Shown here piece by piece: positions 15,261 to 24,046 of a stretch of DNA of 64,000 nucleotides. Source of the stretch: Micromonospora echinospora (GTDB lineage Bacteria; Actinomycetota; Actinomycetes; Mycobacteriales; Micromonosporaceae). A model generated the notes under the pieces. The model was not told the origin of the DNA, did not search any database, and worked only from the letters and a program-made list of their open reading frames with translations. Position numbers and translations under genes: made by a program. The stretch is from positions 1,674,001-1,738,000 of the forward strand of contig NZ_LT607413.1 of assembly GCF_900091495.1 (NCBI RefSeq), given 5' to 3'. How positions within the stretch are numbered: the stretch's first letter is position 1; every line of letters begins with the position of its first letter.

Positions 15261-16274
15261 ATGAAGGCGATCGTGTACGAGCGCAACGGTGACCCCTCGG
15301 TGCTCCAGGTGGTCGACCGGCCGGTGCCGGAACCCGGTCCCGGGGAGGTGCTGGTGCGGCTGGCGGTCGCCGGGGTGAACCCGACCGACTGGAAGGGTCG
15401 CCGCAACTGGCCGGTGCCCGACGGCGGGCAGACTCCGGGGCAGGACGGCGCGGGGGTGGTCGAAGCCGTCGGCACCGGACTGGACCGGCAGTTGATCGGT
15501 GAGCGGGTCTGGGTGTGGGAGGCGTCCTGGCAGCGCCGGTGGGGCACTGCCGCCGAGTACACGGTGGTGCCGGCCCGGCAGGCGGTGCCGCTCGGTGACG
15601 CCTCCTTCGACCTGGGGGCCTGCCTCGGTATCCCGTTCCTCACCGCGCACCGCTGCCTGACCGCCGGCGAGACCATGCCGCGCCGCCTGCACGCCGGGTC
15701 GCTCACCGGCCGGGTGGTGCTGGTGCAGGGCGGGGCCGGGGCGGTGGGGAACGCGGCCATCCAGCTCGCCCGCTGGGCGGACGCCACGGTGGTCGCCACG
15801 GTCAGCAGCCCGGAGAAGGCGCTCCTCGCGGCGGCGGCCGGCGCCGACCACGTGGTCAACTACCGGGAGCAGGACGTGGCCGAGGAGGTCCGTCGGATCT
15901 TGCCCGACGGGGTGGACGCGGTGGTGGAGGTCTCCGCCGCCCGGAACGCCGCCACCGACGTGCGGATCCTGCGCACCGGCGCGGTGGTCAGCGTCTACGC
16001 CGACGACGGCGGTGACGAGGTGACCCTGCCGATCCGGGCGCTGATGCTGCCGAACGCGCGCTGGCAGTTCGTCCTCGTCTACACCACCCCGTGGCCGGCA
16101 AAGGAGCAGGCGATCGCGGACGTGACGGCGGCGGTCGCCCAGGGGCACGTCCGGGTGGGTGAGGGGGCCGGGTTGCCGCTGCACCACTACCCCCTCGACG
16201 CCACGGCGGCGGCGCACCGCGTGGTGGAGGACTCGGTGGTCGGCAAGGTGCTGATCAACACCAGCGCGGCCTGA
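15261..16274 (+). CDS. Zinc-independent NADPH:quinone reductase-like MDR protein
   Basis: A 337-residue medium-chain dehydrogenase/reductase. A GroES-like domain (MKAIVYERNGDPSVLQVVDR; GVNPTDWKGR) leads to a Rossmann domain with VLVQGGAGAVGNAAIQLARW. The structural and catalytic zinc cysteines of alcohol dehydrogenases are absent, as in quinone oxidoreductases. The start has GGAGGAGAGG upstream. Confidence 0.9.
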   Translation: MKAIVYERNGDPSVLQVVDRPVPEPGPGEVLVRLAVAGVNPTDWKGRRNWPVPDGGQTPGQDGAGVVEAVGTGLDRQLIGERVWVWEASWQRRWGTAAEYTVVPARQAVPLGDASFDLGACLGIPFLTAHRCLTAGETMPRRLHAGSLTGRVVLVQGGAGAVGNAAIQLARWADATVVATVSSPEKALLAAAAGADHVVNYREQDVAEEVRRILPDGVDAVVEVSAARNAATDVRILRTGAVVSVYADDGGDEVTLPIRALMLPNARWQFVLVYTTPWPAKEQAIADVTAAVAQGHVRVGEGAGLPLHHYPLDATAAAHRVVEDSVVGKVLINTSAA

Positions 16275-16534
16275 CCGGTGCTCCAGGGCGCGCACCGCGC
16301 CGTCGTCCATCACGGCCTTCTTGCCGTCGGAGCTGTTCGCCGGAGCTTCCGCCGACCGGGGGACAGAGCTGGCGACCACCGGGTAAATGTGAAAGATATT
16401 CGCAACAATGCTGGTGCGGCACGAAACCGCACAAGCGGGCGGCCCCGGCGCGGTGCGAACGCCGGGGCCGCTCCTGGGGAGGGGGAGTAGGAGTATCGCC
16501 CCTACCTCCTCAGGCGTCGTGGCCTTCGAAACCG
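16275..16534. other. 260-bp intergenic region between convergent genes
   Basis: Apart from the hairpin at 16439-16471, the region contains a short AT-rich patch (aaatgtgaaagatattcgca) at 16385-16404. No protein-coding gene is supported on either strand. Confidence 0.6.
16439..16471. terminator. Strong GC hairpin, likely bidirectional terminator
   Basis: gcggccccggcg (16439-16450) pairs perfectly with 16460-16471 around a 9-base loop, between the convergent reductase and acyl-CoA ligase genes. No U-tract follows, as is usual in actinomycetes. Confidence 0.7.
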
Positions 16535-18184
16535 TTACACCGCCGTCAACACCTGCACCGGAAGCGCGCCGTCGGCGTACTGGGCCCGGACCACCTTCTT
16601 GTCGAACTTGCCGACGCTGGTCTTCGGCACCCCGTCGATGAACGCCCACCGTTCCGGCAACTGCCACCGCGCCACCGAGTCGGCGAGGAACTCGCGCAAC
16701 TGCTCCGCCGTCGCCGAGGCCCCCTCCCGGAGCACCACCGTGGCGAGCGGTCGTTCGTGCCAGCGCTCGTCCGGGACCCCGACCACGCACGCCTCCAGCA
16801 CCGCCGGGTGGGCCATCAGGGCGTTCTCCAACTCCACCGACGAGATCCACTCGCCACCGGACTTGATCACGTCCTTGGAGCGGTCGGTCAGCGTGATGAA
16901 GCCGTCCGGGGAGAGCGTACCGACGTCACCGGTGCGCAACCATCCGTCGTGGAACTTCTCCCCGTCCGGGGTCTCGTCCCCGAGGTAGTGGGCGGTCACC
17001 CAGGGCCCCCGGACCTCCAGCTCGCCAACCGAGGTGCCGTCGGCGGGAAACACGTCGCCGTCCGGCCCGACGATCCGGGCGGCCACCCCGGCGGGCACCC
17101 GCCCCTGCGTGTAGCGGTAGCGCCAGGCCTCCTCGCCGGTCGCCCCGGCGGGCGGACGGGCCACCGAGCCGAGCGGTGACGTCTCGGTCATCCCCCAGGC
17201 GTGGATCACCTCGACGCCGTGCCGCTCGCCGAACGCGTGCATCAGGGCCGGCGGACAGGCCGACCCGCCGACCACCACCTCCCGCAGCCCGGAGACGTCG
17301 ACGTCGTGGGTGTCCAGGTGGGCCAGCAGGTCCGTCCAGATGGTCGGCACCGCGGCGGCCATCGTCGGGCGCTCCGCAGCGATCATCTCGGCGATCGGCG
17401 CCGCCTGGAGGAACCGGTCCGGCATGACCAGCGACGCGCCGGACATGAACGCCGCGTACGGCAGCCCCCAGCCCATCGCGTGGAACATCGGCACGATGAC
17501 CAGTTCCCGGCCGGTCGGGCCGAGCCCGAACCCCTCGGGCATGCAGACCTGGAGCGAGTGCAGGTAGACCGAGCGGTGCGAGTAGGCCACCCCCTTCGGG
17601 TGGCCGGTGGTCCCGGAGGTGTAGCAGAGCGCCGCCGCGTCGCGCTCGTCGACCTCCGGCCAGTCGTAGACCGTCGGGCGGTCGGCCAGCAGCACGTCCC
17701 AGTGATGTACGGCGATCCGGTCGCCGGCCGCCGCCAGCAGGGGCGCCGGGTCCCCGCCGCCGACCACCACCACGTGCCGCACGGTGGTCATCTGACCGAT
17801 CACCCGGGCCAGCAGCGGGATCAGCGTGGCGTCGACCAGCACCACCCGGTCCTCGGCGTGGTTGGCGATGTAGGTGAGCTGCTCCGGGAAGAGCCGGATG
17901 TTCAGGGTGTGCAGCACCGCACCCATGCTGGGCACCGCGAAGTACGCCACCAGGTGCTCGTTGTTGTTCCACATGAAGGTGGCGACCCGCTCGTCGCCGG
18001 TCACCCCGCACTCGTCACGCAGGGCGTGGGCGAGCCGGGCGGCCGTCCGGGCCACCTCGGCGTACGACATCCGGCGGGATTCCGCACCGGTCCAGGTGAC
18101 CACCTCGGCCGTGCCGTGCACGGTGGCGCCGTGGTCGAGGATCCGGGCGATCTGGAGGGGGGCGTCCATCATCGTGCTACGCAT
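16535..18184 (-). CDS. Acyl-CoA ligase (AMP-binding, long-chain fatty acid-CoA ligase type)
   Basis: A 549-residue ANL enzyme forming acyl-CoA via acyl-AMP. It has the P-loop-like YTSGTTGHPKGV, HAWGMTETSPLG, the ribose-binding DGWLRTGDVG, and the catalytic C-terminal lysine in KTSVGKFDKK. Length and the HTLNIRLFPEQLTYIANHAE segment match medium/long-chain fatty acyl-CoA ligases of actinobacteria. Three ATGs at 18184, 18172 and 18169 are possible starts. It is divergent from a Nudix gene. Confidence 0.93.
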   Translation of the reverse strand: MRSTMMDAPLQIARILDHGATVHGTAEVVTWTGAESRRMSYAEVARTAARLAHALRDECGVTGDERVATFMWNNNEHLVAYFAVPSMGAVLHTLNIRLFPEQLTYIANHAEDRVVLVDATLIPLLARVIGQMTTVRHVVVVGGGDPAPLLAAAGDRIAVHHWDVLLADRPTVYDWPEVDERDAAALCYTSGTTGHPKGVAYSHRSVYLHSLQVCMPEGFGLGPTGRELVIVPMFHAMGWGLPYAAFMSGASLVMPDRFLQAAPIAEMIAAERPTMAAAVPTIWTDLLAHLDTHDVDVSGLREVVVGGSACPPALMHAFGERHGVEVIHAWGMTETSPLGSVARPPAGATGEEAWRYRYTQGRVPAGVAARIVGPDGDVFPADGTSVGELEVRGPWVTAHYLGDETPDGEKFHDGWLRTGDVGTLSPDGFITLTDRSKDVIKSGGEWISSVELENALMAHPAVLEACVVGVPDERWHERPLATVVLREGASATAEQLREFLADSVARWQLPERWAFIDGVPKTSVGKFDKKVVRAQYADGALPVQVLTAV

Positions 18185-18238
18185 AGGTAACAAAGTAGTG
18201 TGGCGTACGACACGCCGACCACCCCGTAGATTGGTCCG

Positions 18239-18730
18239 GTGAGTGTCTCCTGGGCCGAGTCGTACGTCGGGCAACTGCGCGCACTGGCCGGCGACCGCAC
18301 CCTCATGTTCGTGGGCGCGCGGGCCGTGCTGCGCGACCAGCGCGGGCGGGTGCTGCTGATCCAACGCTCGGACAACGGTCACTGGTCGATGCCGGCCGGC
18401 GCGATGGAGCTGGGCGAGTCGATCGCCGACTGCGCGGTCCGCGAGGTCCGCGAGGAGACCGGGCTCCGGGCGCTGCGGGTCAGCGCGTTCGCCCTCTACA
18501 CCGGCCCGGACCGCACCCACACCAACATGTACGGCCACACGTACCAGGTCTTCACCGCCGCGTTCCGGGTCGACGAGTGGGACGGCGACCTGCTGCGGAT
18601 CACCGACGAGACCACCGACGCCGGGTTCTTCCACCCGGGCGGGTTCCCCGCCCCGATCTCCCCCTCGGTCGCCGAGACCCTCGAAGACCTCGCCGTCTTC
18701 GAGCAGACCGACCGGCTCATCCTCAAGTAG
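18239..18730 (+). CDS. Nudix hydrolase
   Basis: A 163-residue hydrolase with a complete Nudix box: G-AMELG-E-SIADCAV-REVREETGL, matching Gx5Ex7REUxEExGU, which binds the metal for cleaving nucleoside diphosphate derivatives. It starts at a GTG 54 bp from the divergent acyl-CoA ligase start. The substrate is unknown. Confidence 0.92.
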   Translation: MSVSWAESYVGQLRALAGDRTLMFVGARAVLRDQRGRVLLIQRSDNGHWSMPAGAMELGESIADCAVREVREETGLRALRVSAFALYTGPDRTHTNMYGHTYQVFTAAFRVDEWDGDLLRITDETTDAGFFHPGGFPAPISPSVAETLEDLAVFEQTDRLILK

Positions 18731-18743
18731 CCGGACGCCCAAG

Positions 18744-18762
18744 TTAGGTTGCCCTCACCTCG
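18744..18762. promoter_or_regulatory. Candidate iron box (IdeR/DmdR-type) before the MFS exporter
   Basis: ttaggttgccctcacctcg resembles the actinobacterial iron box TTAGGTTAGGCTAACCTAA, keeping the left half TTAGGTT and the right core ACCT at correct spacing. It lies about 48 bp before the exporter start. Regulation by iron is inferred from this match and from the EntS-like character of the transporter. Confidence 0.55.
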
Positions 18763-18809
18763 GGGCAAAACGCTGGACAGGACGCACCGGAACGGCGAAC
18801 ATCCCGCAC

Positions 18810-20108
18810 GTGCTGATCAGCCTGCTCCGCCGTACGGCGCTGGACGTGACGCCGCTGCGGACCTCGCGGGACTACCGGCTGGTCTTCACCGCAGCCGGCA
18901 TATCCAGCTTCGGGTCCTTCATCACCTACGTCACGCTGCCGTACCAGGTGTACCAGATCACCGGGGATCCCCTCCTGGTCGGACTGATCGGCGTCTGTGA
19001 GCTCGTACCCCTGCTGGTGATGGCCTTCGTCGGCGGCGCGCTCGCCGACTACCTGGACCGCCGCCTGCTGGTGCTCGGCGGCGAGATCGGGTTCACCCTG
19101 CTCTGCGGGGTGCTGCTGGTGAACTCGCTCGACGACGAGCCGCATCTCTGGTTGCTCTACCTGGTGGCCGCGTTGACCGCGTCGCTGGACGGGTTGCAAC
19201 GACCGGCCATGGAGGGGCTCACCCCGCGCATCGTCGCCCCGGACCAGATCCCGGCGGCCAGCGCGCTGAACTCGCTGCGGATGCAGCTCGCCCAGCTCGG
19301 CGGCCCCGGCCTGGCCGGCGTGCTGATCGCCACCGTCGACCTGGCCTGGGTGTACGCGTTCGACCTGCTCACCTTCGCGGTCTCGCTGGTCTGCCTGGCC
19401 ATGGTCCGGGCGGTCCCGCCGCCGCCGGCCGCCGACCGACCGTCGCTGCGCTCGGTGGTCACCGGCCTTCGGTACGCCCGCAGCCGTCCCGAACTGCTCG
19501 GCACCTACCTGGTCGACATCAACGCGATGTTCTTCGGCATGCCGCAGGCGCTCTACCCGTTCATGGCCGAGAAAATGGGCGGACCGTCGGTGCTCGGGCT
19601 GCTCTACGCCGCCCCGGCCGTCGGCTCGATGATCGCCACGGTCGGCTCCGGCTGGACCGCACGGGTTCACCGGCACGGGCTGATGGTGGTCCTCGCCGCC
19701 GGGGCCTGGGGGCTGGCCATCATCGGCTTCGGGCTGGTCAGCTCGCTCTGGTTGGCCCTGTTCTTCCTCGCCCTGGCCGGCGCGGCGGACATGGTCTCCG
19801 GCCTGTTCCGCATGATCATCTGGAACCAGACCATCCCCGATCACCTGCGCGGTCGGCTCGCCGGCATCGAGATGCTCTCCTACTCGACCGGCCCGCTCCT
19901 CGGCCAGCTCCGCTCCGGCCTGGCCGCCCGATGGGTCGGCGTGAACGGCTCGATCGTCTCCGGTGGCATCCTCTGCGTGGTCGGCACCGTCGCGCTCGCC
20001 GCCGCGCTGCCCGCCTTCCTCCGCTACGACGGCCGCGACGGTCTGGCCCGCAAACAGGCCGAGGACGCGGCCTGGGCGGCCACCGCCGCCGACCGCGCCC
20101 CGGCCTGA
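18810..20108 (+). CDS. MFS exporter, EntS-like
   Basis: A 432-residue transporter with about 12 transmembrane helices. The conserved loop GGALADYLDRRLLVLGGEIG (after helix 2) and the segment DGLQRPAMEGLTPRIVAPDQ are typical of the MFS_3/EntS group, which includes siderophore exporters. GTG at 18810 lacks a clear ribosome-binding site, so translation may be leaderless or start elsewhere. Together with the iron-box-like site upstream this suggests siderophore efflux, but no siderophore synthesis gene is in the window. Confidence 0.85.
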   Translation: MLISLLRRTALDVTPLRTSRDYRLVFTAAGISSFGSFITYVTLPYQVYQITGDPLLVGLIGVCELVPLLVMAFVGGALADYLDRRLLVLGGEIGFTLLCGVLLVNSLDDEPHLWLLYLVAALTASLDGLQRPAMEGLTPRIVAPDQIPAASALNSLRMQLAQLGGPGLAGVLIATVDLAWVYAFDLLTFAVSLVCLAMVRAVPPPPAADRPSLRSVVTGLRYARSRPELLGTYLVDINAMFFGMPQALYPFMAEKMGGPSVLGLLYAAPAVGSMIATVGSGWTARVHRHGLMVVLAAGAWGLAIIGFGLVSSLWLALFFLALAGAADMVSGLFRMIIWNQTIPDHLRGRLAGIEMLSYSTGPLLGQLRSGLAARWVGVNGSIVSGGILCVVGTVALAAALPAFLRYDGRDGLARKQAEDAAWAATAADRAPA

Positions 20109-20219
20109 CCACACGGCCCGGACCGCCCCGCCGGGTCCGGTCGGAGCGGGCCTCACCCGGGCCACACATCCCTCGTCGACGCCCACGCGACGTCTGCTTC
20201 CCCGGTGGCTCCGGGGTCC

Positions 20220-20765
20220 TCAGCGGCGGGCGAACTCCTCGACGATCGTGGCGCAGAAGGCCGGCAGGTCGTCCGGCTTCCGGCTGCTGACGATGCCGCC
20301 GTCGACCACGCACTCCTCGTCGACCCACTCCGCGCCGGCGTTGACCAGGTCGGTGCGGAGCGTCGGCCAGGAGGTGATCCGCCGGCCCCGGACCAGGTCA
20401 GCATCGATGAGCGTCCACGGGCCGTGGCAGATCACCCCGATCGGCTTGCCCTGCTCGTGGAAGCTCCGCACGAACCGCACCACCTCCGGGTCGGCCCGCA
20501 GGAAGTCCGGGTTCGCCACGCCGCCCGGCAGCACCAGCGCGTCGTACGCCCCGGCGTCCGCCTCCGCCACCGCCACGTCCACGTCGTAGCTGGTCGACGG
20601 GTCGAGGTGATTGAACGACCGGATCGCCCCGCCCTTCAGGGAGACCAGTTCGGTCCGGGCACCGGCCTTCTCCACCGCCTCGCGGGGCTGGACGTACTCG
20701 ACCTCCTCCACGCCGTCCGCGGCGAGGAACGCGATCCGCCTGCCCTCCAGTACTCGGCCTGCCAT
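20220..20765 (-). CDS. DJ-1/PfpI family protein
   Basis: A 181-residue type 1 glutamine-amidotransferase-fold protein of the PfpI/YhbO group: RIAFLAADGVEEVEYVQP, DALVLPGGVANPDFLRAD, the nucleophile elbow GVICHGPW with Cys about 114, and RRITSWPTLRTDLVNAGAEW. Such proteins are reported as stress-related deglycases or chaperones. The start has a GAGGAGGG site upstream. Confidence 0.9.
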   Translation of the reverse strand: MAGRVLEGRRIAFLAADGVEEVEYVQPREAVEKAGARTELVSLKGGAIRSFNHLDPSTSYDVDVAVAEADAGAYDALVLPGGVANPDFLRADPEVVRFVRSFHEQGKPIGVICHGPWTLIDADLVRGRRITSWPTLRTDLVNAGAEWVDEECVVDGGIVSSRKPDDLPAFCATIVEEFARR

Positions 20766-20901
20766 CAGTCGGCCCTCCTCCGTCGTCCCGTTCTCCGTGT
20801 CACTGATGGTGTTCCCGAGGAGGGAGGGACAAAACGCGTCGCCCGGGTCACGCCGCCCGGTGGCGGGTTTGACCCGCCGAGGCAGGGGGATCCGGCACGG
20901 C

Positions 20902-22962
20902 ATGGCAGGAGCAGCAGCGGAACAGCGCCGGCTCGCCACCGTCGTGGAGAGCTGGCGGGGACGCCCCGTCCTGGTCATCGGCGACGCGATGCTCGACGAG
21001 TGGCGGTTCGCCGACTCCGACCGGCTCTGCCGGGAGGCACCCGCCCCGGTGCTCACCCTGCGGCGGCGGATCTCGGCGGCGGGCGGAGCGGCGAACACCG
21101 CCGTGAACCTGGCCGCCCTGGGCGGCCTCGCCGCACTGGTCGCCCCGGTCGGCGCGGACGTCGCCGGGGACGAGTTGCACGACTGCCTGGACCGCGCGGG
21201 CGTCTGGGACCGGACGGTCAACCAGCCCGGCCGGCCGACCCCGGTCAAGCGCCGGATGTTGGCCGGGAACCAGATCCTGCTGCGGGAGGACTCCGGCGAC
21301 CCGGACGACACGCTCACCGACGACGGGGTGGCCCGGCTGCTCACCGCCGTGGGATGCGCGGTCGAGGAACTGCGGGCCGCCTCGGCCGGAGCCGCGCCGA
21401 CCCTGGTGGTCTGCGACTACGGGCTCGGTGCGCTGTCCGCGCCGATCCGGGCCTGGCTGGTCGCCAACCGGCACCGTTTCGCCACCGTTGCCCTGGACGC
21501 GCACGACCTCGCCGACTGGCGCGGGCTCGCACCGACCGTGGTGACGCCGAGCTTCGCCGAGGCGACCCGACTGCTCGCCCGGGCCACCGCCGCCGGGGCC
21601 ACCGTCCGGCCGACCGGCGTCGACGTCCTGCACCTCGACCATTCCGACCCGCCGGACGGGCCCTCCGAACTCGTCGTCGGCACCGCCCCGGGCGAGGGAC
21701 GGACCACCCGGACGGCCGTCGTGCCCCACGACGACACTGCCCCGGGCCGGCCGCCGTACCCCGACGAGCCGGTCCCCGGCCCGGCCGACATGCCACCCAC
21801 CGGACCCACCGGCGAGCCGACCCCCGGCGAGGACCGGGTGGCGCTGACCGGGGACGGGTTCAGCGTCACCGGCACCGGTGTGACCGTCTCCGCCGACGGC
21901 ACCGGCACGGACCGGGCGAGCCTCGCCGAGTCCAGCCTGGCCGAACTGCGCGCGCACACCGGGGCGGACGTCGTGGCGGTCACCCTGGACACCGAGGGCG
22001 CCGTGGTCGGCAGCGCCGAGGGCTCGACCAGGCGCAGCCATGCCACCCCGGTGCCGGCCAGCCACGCAGTGGGGGCCGGGGACGCGTACCTGGCCGCCAT
22101 GACGCTGGCCCTCGCGGCCGAGGCCCCGCTCTCCACCGCCGCCCACCTGGCTCAGCTCGCCGCGACCATCACCGTGTCGGACACCGGCACCTGCGTCTGC
22201 CGTCGACAGGACCTCTTCGCCGCCCTCGGCGTCACGGTCGACGGCGGCGACCGGCCGGTACTGGTCGGCCCGGAGGACCTGGCCGCGATCGTGGCCGCCC
22301 ACCGGGCCGCCGAGCGGTCGGTGGTCTTCACCAACGGCTGCTTCGACGTGCTCCACCGCGGGCACGTGCGCTATCTGGAACAGGCGGCCGAACTGGGCGA
22401 TCTGCTCGTCGTGGCGGTGAACTCGGACGACAGCGTCCGCCGGCTCAAGGGCCCGGACCGGCCGGTGAACCCGGTCGAGGACCGGGTCGCCCTGCTCGCC
22501 GCACTGGCCTGCGTCGACCACGTGGTGGTCTTCGGGGAGGACTCCCCGGCGACGCTGATCGAGGCGATCCGTCCCGACGTGTACGTCAAGGGCGGCGACT
22601 ATCCGCCCGAGATGGTCCCCGAGGCTCCCCTGGTCCGCCGGCTCGGCGGGCAGGTCCGCACCCTCGGCTACGTCCCGGACCGCTCCACCTCGGCGATCAT
22701 CGAACGGATCCGCGCGCAGCAGGTCGCCGAGGCGCCGCCCCTCGACACCACCAGCCACGCCACTGCCACCGGCACCAGCCACGGCACCGGCACCGGCACT
22801 GGCACTGGCACTGGCACTGGCAAGCCGAACGCGGCCGGCATCGACCGCTCCAGGAACACGCACCCCTCCACCGACAGCCACCCGAACGGCAACGGACACC
22901 ACAACGGCAACGGACACGGCAAGGGGAACCGAGGCCCCTTCCTCACCGGCCGGACGCCGTGA
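20902..22962 (+). CDS. hldE: Bifunctional heptose 7-phosphate kinase/heptose 1-phosphate nucleotidyltransferase
   Basis: A 686-residue RfaE/HldE-like fusion. The PfkB-type kinase has GGAANTAVNLAALGG and the anion-hole/base HAVGAGDAYLA. The nucleotidyltransferase (about 455-600) has FTNGCFDVLHRGHVRYL with HxGH. Two oddities: about 90-120 extra residues, Pro/Asp/Thr-rich, inside the kinase domain (about 228-345), and an 80-residue low-complexity tail with (GT)n and NGNGH repeats. It makes ADP- or NDP-heptose for glycosylation, followed by two glycosyltransferase genes; the next gene overlaps by GTGA. Confidence 0.88.
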   Translation: MAGAAAEQRRLATVVESWRGRPVLVIGDAMLDEWRFADSDRLCREAPAPVLTLRRRISAAGGAANTAVNLAALGGLAALVAPVGADVAGDELHDCLDRAGVWDRTVNQPGRPTPVKRRMLAGNQILLREDSGDPDDTLTDDGVARLLTAVGCAVEELRAASAGAAPTLVVCDYGLGALSAPIRAWLVANRHRFATVALDAHDLADWRGLAPTVVTPSFAEATRLLARATAAGATVRPTGVDVLHLDHSDPPDGPSELVVGTAPGEGRTTRTAVVPHDDTAPGRPPYPDEPVPGPADMPPTGPTGEPTPGEDRVALTGDGFSVTGTGVTVSADGTGTDRASLAESSLAELRAHTGADVVAVTLDTEGAVVGSAEGSTRRSHATPVPASHAVGAGDAYLAAMTLALAAEAPLSTAAHLAQLAATITVSDTGTCVCRRQDLFAALGVTVDGGDRPVLVGPEDLAAIVAAHRAAERSVVFTNGCFDVLHRGHVRYLEQAAELGDLLVVAVNSDDSVRRLKGPDRPVNPVEDRVALLAALACVDHVVVFGEDSPATLIEAIRPDVYVKGGDYPPEMVPEAPLVRRLGGQVRTLGYVPDRSTSAIIERIRAQQVAEAPPLDTTSHATATGTSHGTGTGTGTGTGTGKPNAAGIDRSRNTHPSTDSHPNGNGHHNGNGHGKGNRGPFLTGRTP
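22783..22822 (+). repeat. Hexanucleotide microsatellite inside hldE
   Basis: GGCAC(C/T) is repeated 6.7 times in frame, encoding alternating Gly-Thr in the C-terminal tail. Copy changes would lengthen or shorten the tail without a frameshift. Confidence 0.9.
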
Positions 22963-23954
22963 ACCGGCCGGACGCCGTAACCCCACCCGGGACCGCCGGC
23001 CGGTCACACACCGTGGGTCCGCCCGAGACTCCCGACGGGCCGCGCGCCGAGAGCCCGCCCGACGTGGTCGACCGGCCGCTCGATCCGGGCTCGCCGGACG
23101 ACTTCCGCCGCGAGCGCACCCTGGACGTACTGATCCCCACCCGGAACCGGGCGGCCGAACTCGCGGTCACCCTCTCCGGGCTCGCCGCCCAGGAGGGCGT
23201 ACCCGGATTCGGGGTGGCGGTCAGCGACCAGTCCGACGGCGCACCCGCCTTCCGCCACCCGGCGGTCGCCACGATGGCCCGGGCGTTACGCCACCGGGGG
23301 CATCCGGTGCTGCTCACCCGTCGGCTGCCCCGGCGTGGGCTGGCCGAACACCGGGCGTACCTGCTGGACCGGTCGGCGGCCCGGTACGTGCTCTGCCTCG
23401 ACGACGACGTCTGGCTCGAACCGGGAGCCCTGCACCGGCTGGTCACCGCCATCACCGAGCTGGGCTGCGGGTTCGTCGGCAACGCCGTGCACGGCCTCTC
23501 CTACCTCGACGACGTCCGGCCGCAGACCCACCGGCACTACGAGGAGTGGACCGGCCCACCCGTCCCGGAGACGGTACGCCCCGGCACCCGCGAGTGGCAG
23601 CGCGCGACCATCCACTCCGCGGCGAACCTGCTGCACGTGACCGGACGCCTGGACCTGCCGGAGGGCACCTGGCGGGCGTACAAGGTGTCCTGGATCGGGG
23701 GCTGCGTGCTCTACGACCGGACCCGGCTGGTCGAGGCGGGCGGCTTCGACTTCTGGCGTCGGCTGCCCGAGGGGCATCAGGGCGAGGACGTGGCGGCACA
23801 GCTCGCCGTGCTGGCCCGGTACGGCGGCGCCGGCATCCTGCCCAGCGGGGCGTACCACCTCGAGTCGCCGACCACCGTCACCGAGCGGGACGTGGAGGCG
23901 TGGGAGGTCGTCCTCACCGACGCCGCCCCCGGCACGGCGCAGCCCACCCGCTGA
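22959..23954 (+). CDS. Family 2 glycosyltransferase
   Basis: A 331-residue GT-A glycosyltransferase: LDVLIPTRNRAAELAVTLSG for nucleotide binding, then CLDDDVWLEPGALHRL with the DxD metal site, and GFDFWRRLPEGHQGEDV as acceptor/catalytic region. About 45 N-terminal residues are Pro-rich and disordered. GTG at 22959 overlaps the hldE stop, so the two are coupled. It probably transfers a sugar, perhaps the heptose made by HldE, to an unknown acceptor. Confidence 0.88.
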   Translation: MNRPDAVTPPGTAGRSHTVGPPETPDGPRAESPPDVVDRPLDPGSPDDFRRERTLDVLIPTRNRAAELAVTLSGLAAQEGVPGFGVAVSDQSDGAPAFRHPAVATMARALRHRGHPVLLTRRLPRRGLAEHRAYLLDRSAARYVLCLDDDVWLEPGALHRLVTAITELGCGFVGNAVHGLSYLDDVRPQTHRHYEEWTGPPVPETVRPGTREWQRATIHSAANLLHVTGRLDLPEGTWRAYKVSWIGGCVLYDRTRLVEAGGFDFWRRLPEGHQGEDVAAQLAVLARYGGAGILPSGAYHLESPTTVTERDVEAWEVVLTDAAPGTAQPTR

Positions 23955-23990
23955 GGTGTTTGCAGGGCGTTTGCTGAGGTGTTTGCAGGG
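23950..23990 (+). repeat. 18-bp direct repeat
   Basis: gctgaggtgtttgcaggg occurs at 23950-23967 and again at 23973-23990. The first copy overlaps the stop of the glycosyltransferase gene and the second runs into REP-like palindrome copy 2, suggesting a duplication at the element border. Confidence 0.85.
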
Positions 23991-24038
23991 GACCCTTCCT
24001 CGGCAAAAAGCGGTAACAGGGGTCCCCTGCTACCACCC
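23985..24038. repeat. REP-like palindrome, family 1 copy 2
   Basis: gcaggggacc near 23985 pairs with ggtcccctgc near 24021-24030, around ttcctcggcaaaaagcggta. The right side tgctaccacccaaccccgct matches copy 3 at 36339-36398 almost exactly. It lies between convergent glycosyltransferase genes. Confidence 0.85.
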
Positions 24039-24046
24039 AACCCCGC

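Noticed and set aside
20205-23954. Very long plus-strand frame of 1249 codons
   Set aside because: Only its last part (from 22959) is a real gene; the rest is out of frame with hldE and has the Arg/Pro/Gly-rich composition of a shadow reading frame.
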